7,375 bases of DNA from Fibrobacterota bacterium (GTDB lineage Bacteria > Fibrobacterota > Chitinivibrionia > Chitinivibrionales > JANQEN01). This document shows positions 6,601 through 7,375 of the stretch, one piece after another. The notes under the pieces were generated by a model. The model made no database searches. It was not told where the DNA came from and worked only from the letters and a program-made list of their open reading frames with translations. Position 1 is the first letter of the stretch, and every line of letters begins with the position of its first letter. A program made the position numbers and the translations under genes. The stretch spans positions 1 through 7,375 of the forward strand of contig JAUXBV010000157.1 in assembly GCA_030619215.1 (NCBI GenBank), read 5' to 3'.

Positions 6601-7268
6601 CATTCCGGAGCATGATTTCCTGTTGACGTATCATAATAAAAAGTTGAATATAACGTATCTGTATTATTATTTAAACTTGCATCGATAGCAATTACTTTAA
6701 CCGTATTGTAACCTTCAGATAGAATTAATGTGTCCTTATAAAGACTGTCATTTGAAGTTACCACACTATCGTTTATTGTTACAGAGGAGAGTCCGCTTTC
6801 ATCTGTTACAATATACTCAACCTCTAGTATTGAATCAGCTGTTGTTGAGCTGTCAGGAGGAGAATTAAGTTTTATTACAGGTTTAGTTGTGTCTATCACA
6901 GAGGTTATAACCGTCAGAGTGCATGCTAAACTGGTATCAATACCATACTCATTACTGACGATACATTTATAGACTCCATTATCAGCCAGTGTAAGCGATA
7001 TGAACAGCAATGAATCATCTGACGCACCGGAAATAATAGTATTGTTTTTTGACCATTGGAAAGTTAAAGGTTCTGTTCCTTCTGAAATAACAACATACAT
7101 TAAATAAGATGAATCAACTTCTGGAGTACCATAGGTTATTATTGTGTCATTTTCAATTTTAGGTGGAATATCAAAAGGAGGCTTAACCGGATCTCCGCAG
7201 AATATAAAGATACATAATAAAAGAAAAAGAGAAAGGTAAAGTGAAGTGAGTGAATTTTTACTGTTCAT
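3645..7268 (-). CDS. Ig / He_PIG repeat lipoprotein with C-terminal beta-propeller-like region
   Basis: A 1207-residue predicted surface lipoprotein. Residues 1-24 are a signal with hydrophobic core 10-23 and probable lipidated Cys24, followed by GDPVKPP. Phe23 at -1 is unusual for a lipobox. Residues about 35-122 are an Ig-like domain with Trp72 and the DNGVYKC motif ending at Cys102; the usual partner cysteine is not evident. Residues about 127-213 form another bacterial beta-sandwich (KPVIKLNSPPDSS, ESGLSSVTIND). Seven cadherin/He_PIG-like domains follow, each opening near an Asn-Arg/Ala/Pro motif at 218, 311, 408, 518, 612, 706 and 800. Domains starting at 518, 612 and 706 are exactly 94 residues long. 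Residues about 896-1207 resemble an Asp-box (BNR) propeller, with SVDGGASF (932-939) as the best motif and degenerate copies SKDNGLY (1064-1070) and FTNDCFQNYW (1157-1166). No sorting signal or membrane anchor is visible at the C-terminus. The architecture suggests a stalk displaying a propeller head for binding or adhesion. No glycosidase active site can be assigned. The gene is monocistronic as far as the window shows. Confidence 0.9.
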   Translation of the reverse strand: MNSKNSLTSLYLSLFLLLCIFIFCGDPVKPPFDIPPKIENDTIITYGTPEVDSSYLMYVVISEGTEPLTFQWSKNNTIISGASDDSLLFISLTLADNGVYKCIVSNEYGIDTSLACTLTVITSVIDTTKPVIKLNSPPDSSTTADSILEVEYIVTDESGLSSVTINDSVVTSNDSLYKDTLILSEGYNTVKVIAIDASLNNNTDTLYSTFYYDTSTGNHAPEWLHDTMHGRISEGETYSLNLSDSCIDQDGDTITFSLLSNVRLYGDTIIGSIYQFTSGFDDSGVYSVIIQASDGEKTANATLELTVLNVNRPPRFLTEDSLPQLQYLIGEGDTLVIQFKAEDPDSEQVTCFLAYTTLPNPGTIVFTQSQLEWIAGINDEGQYDVRLGATDGQDTGYVDVMVGVGDINFSPVISIKGLISGQTVSVKEQVAYVCTVSVSDINAGDTAVLLSAANAPYDNPAAGDGSYDTASGVFTYTPSFSVSNQSTNHVFDSIAFYAKDKADARDTFYINIEIIDSNRAPVLSSIGNQSGNENEPLTFAVTATDPDGDAITLSATNLPDDATFTDNGDGTGNFSWITDFNDVGNYDNVTFTASDGDLSDLESITISIGDVNRPPVLSSIGDKSVDENQNLSFTVTASDPDGGDVLTLSSSTLATGASFNTSNGAFSWTPSYSDSGTYNIIFTVIDNGTPQLSDNEEITITVNNVNRAPVLGSIGDKNVYENQALNFIVTATDPDNGDVLTLSSSTLPTGASFNTSSGAFSWTPSYNDSGTYNITFTVTDNGTPQLADNEEITITVINVNRPPYFTTTPSNATLEMGGATYTAPLQAEDPDGDALTITLSNEPPGLTYNGTNEEMQLVLDRIKLLVQTYSNVTATVNDGNGGEDSHVWDITINAHTWELRSSENTGSGSVFYGAENSNNVYSCKWGGRFQYSVDGGASFTTADDISMAYPTKDIKIYNNKIYLEGWSGYSYGSIFAYSPTNAPDSLGNTEWQLNMGSLDISNNGDLLALYWIYEDPNTFLGVVEFDDYNDVNPTTTNLQTPNMPDRYIDDIMAARGNDYAFVTSKDNGLYRKGGGSGWAQQTISGVSKIIDLDVASDDGDTVYVVDSSNLNIYMTSNGRSTGTITFTSRLSGLNVMEIEMLTSKAGWAITAAGDVYFTNDCFQNYWKENLLINAQPEPVKYIVIAADRNAVFAYSGETVAYKRLFRY
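4872..5717 (-). repeat. Three in-frame 282-bp tandem repeats
   Basis: Three consecutive He_PIG-type domains in the minus-strand lipoprotein gene repeat at exactly 282 bp: units 5436-5717 (residues 518-611), 5154-5435 (612-705) and 4872-5153 (706-799). The last two are close copies, identical at 78 of 94 residues by hand alignment, and share a 26-base identical run (4882-4907 and 5164-5189). The first unit is clearly more diverged. The pattern indicates a fairly recent duplication of one domain next to an older copy. Confidence 0.88.
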
Positions 7269-7375
7269 ATCGATTCCTTCATGTTTTGCTGATTTAATGG
7301 ATTAAAATTTAAACTATCTATTACTTTTACTTTTATTCAGTAGAAATATTGATTTCCAAAAAGAAAATATAACTC
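7269..7375 (-). promoter_or_regulatory. Upstream region of the Ig/He_PIG lipoprotein gene
   Basis: Read on the minus strand this is an AT-rich leader ending in a ribosome binding site, AAGGA (7275-7279), six bases before the ATG at 7266-7268. That site and the signal peptide that follows fix the start. A possible -35 box, TTGGAA (7354-7359), is followed after 17 bases by ATAAAA (7331-7336), a poor -10 match, so a promoter is likely here by position but not pinned down. No other gene or RNA was recognised. Confidence 0.4.

Overview
The window holds three protein-coding genes, all predicted to be exported. It looks like an accessory stretch of a moderately AT-rich Gram-negative chromosome. Two of the products are multi-domain lipoproteins built from immunoglobulin-fold repeats, and the third is a small DUF2914 protein. 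FecR, PKD and SUMF1-like modules fused in one lipoprotein, a neighbouring DUF2914 gene, and a long Ig/He_PIG lipoprotein whose mature end reads CGDP together suggest the Fibrobacterota/Chitinispirillia-Chitinivibrionia neighbourhood or a related uncultured phylum. This placement rests on protein style only; there is no rRNA, tRNA or housekeeping gene here to confirm it.

Layout. Positions 1-133 are an AT-rich leader with two overlapping inverted repeats and a weak sigma70-like promoter. Positions 134-2938 (+) encode a 934-residue lipoprotein: FecR domain, one He_PIG-like domain, five PKD-like domains, then a cysteine-rich SUMF1/FGE-fold domain. Positions 2939-3087 are a spacer containing a long imperfect inverted repeat that shares five bases with a second, perfect hairpin. 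Positions 3088-3588 (+) encode a 166-residue secreted DUF2914 protein. Positions 3589-3644 are an AT-rich convergent spacer. Positions 3645-7268 (-) encode a 1207-residue lipoprotein: an Ig domain, a second beta-sandwich, seven cadherin/He_PIG-like repeats (three at an exact 94-residue period) and a C-terminal Asp-box beta-propeller-like region. Positions 7269-7375 are its upstream region. No stretch above 300 bases lacks a gene.

How the genes may work together. The first two genes are co-directional and 149 bp apart, so they could be co-transcribed, but the structured spacer could equally separate them. The third gene converges on them and is an independent unit. All three products are expected in the envelope or at the surface, where Ig-fold stalks would display a terminal binding module (SUMF1-like in one, propeller in the other). 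No enzyme with intact catalytic residues, regulator, defence gene or mobile element was recognised.

The observations most worth a second look are: the SUMF1-like domain that lacks the two catalytic cysteines of formylglycine-generating enzymes; the abrupt base-composition step inside the first gene at the end of its FecR module; the paired hairpins at 2975-3054; and the 282-bp internal tandem duplication in the third gene.
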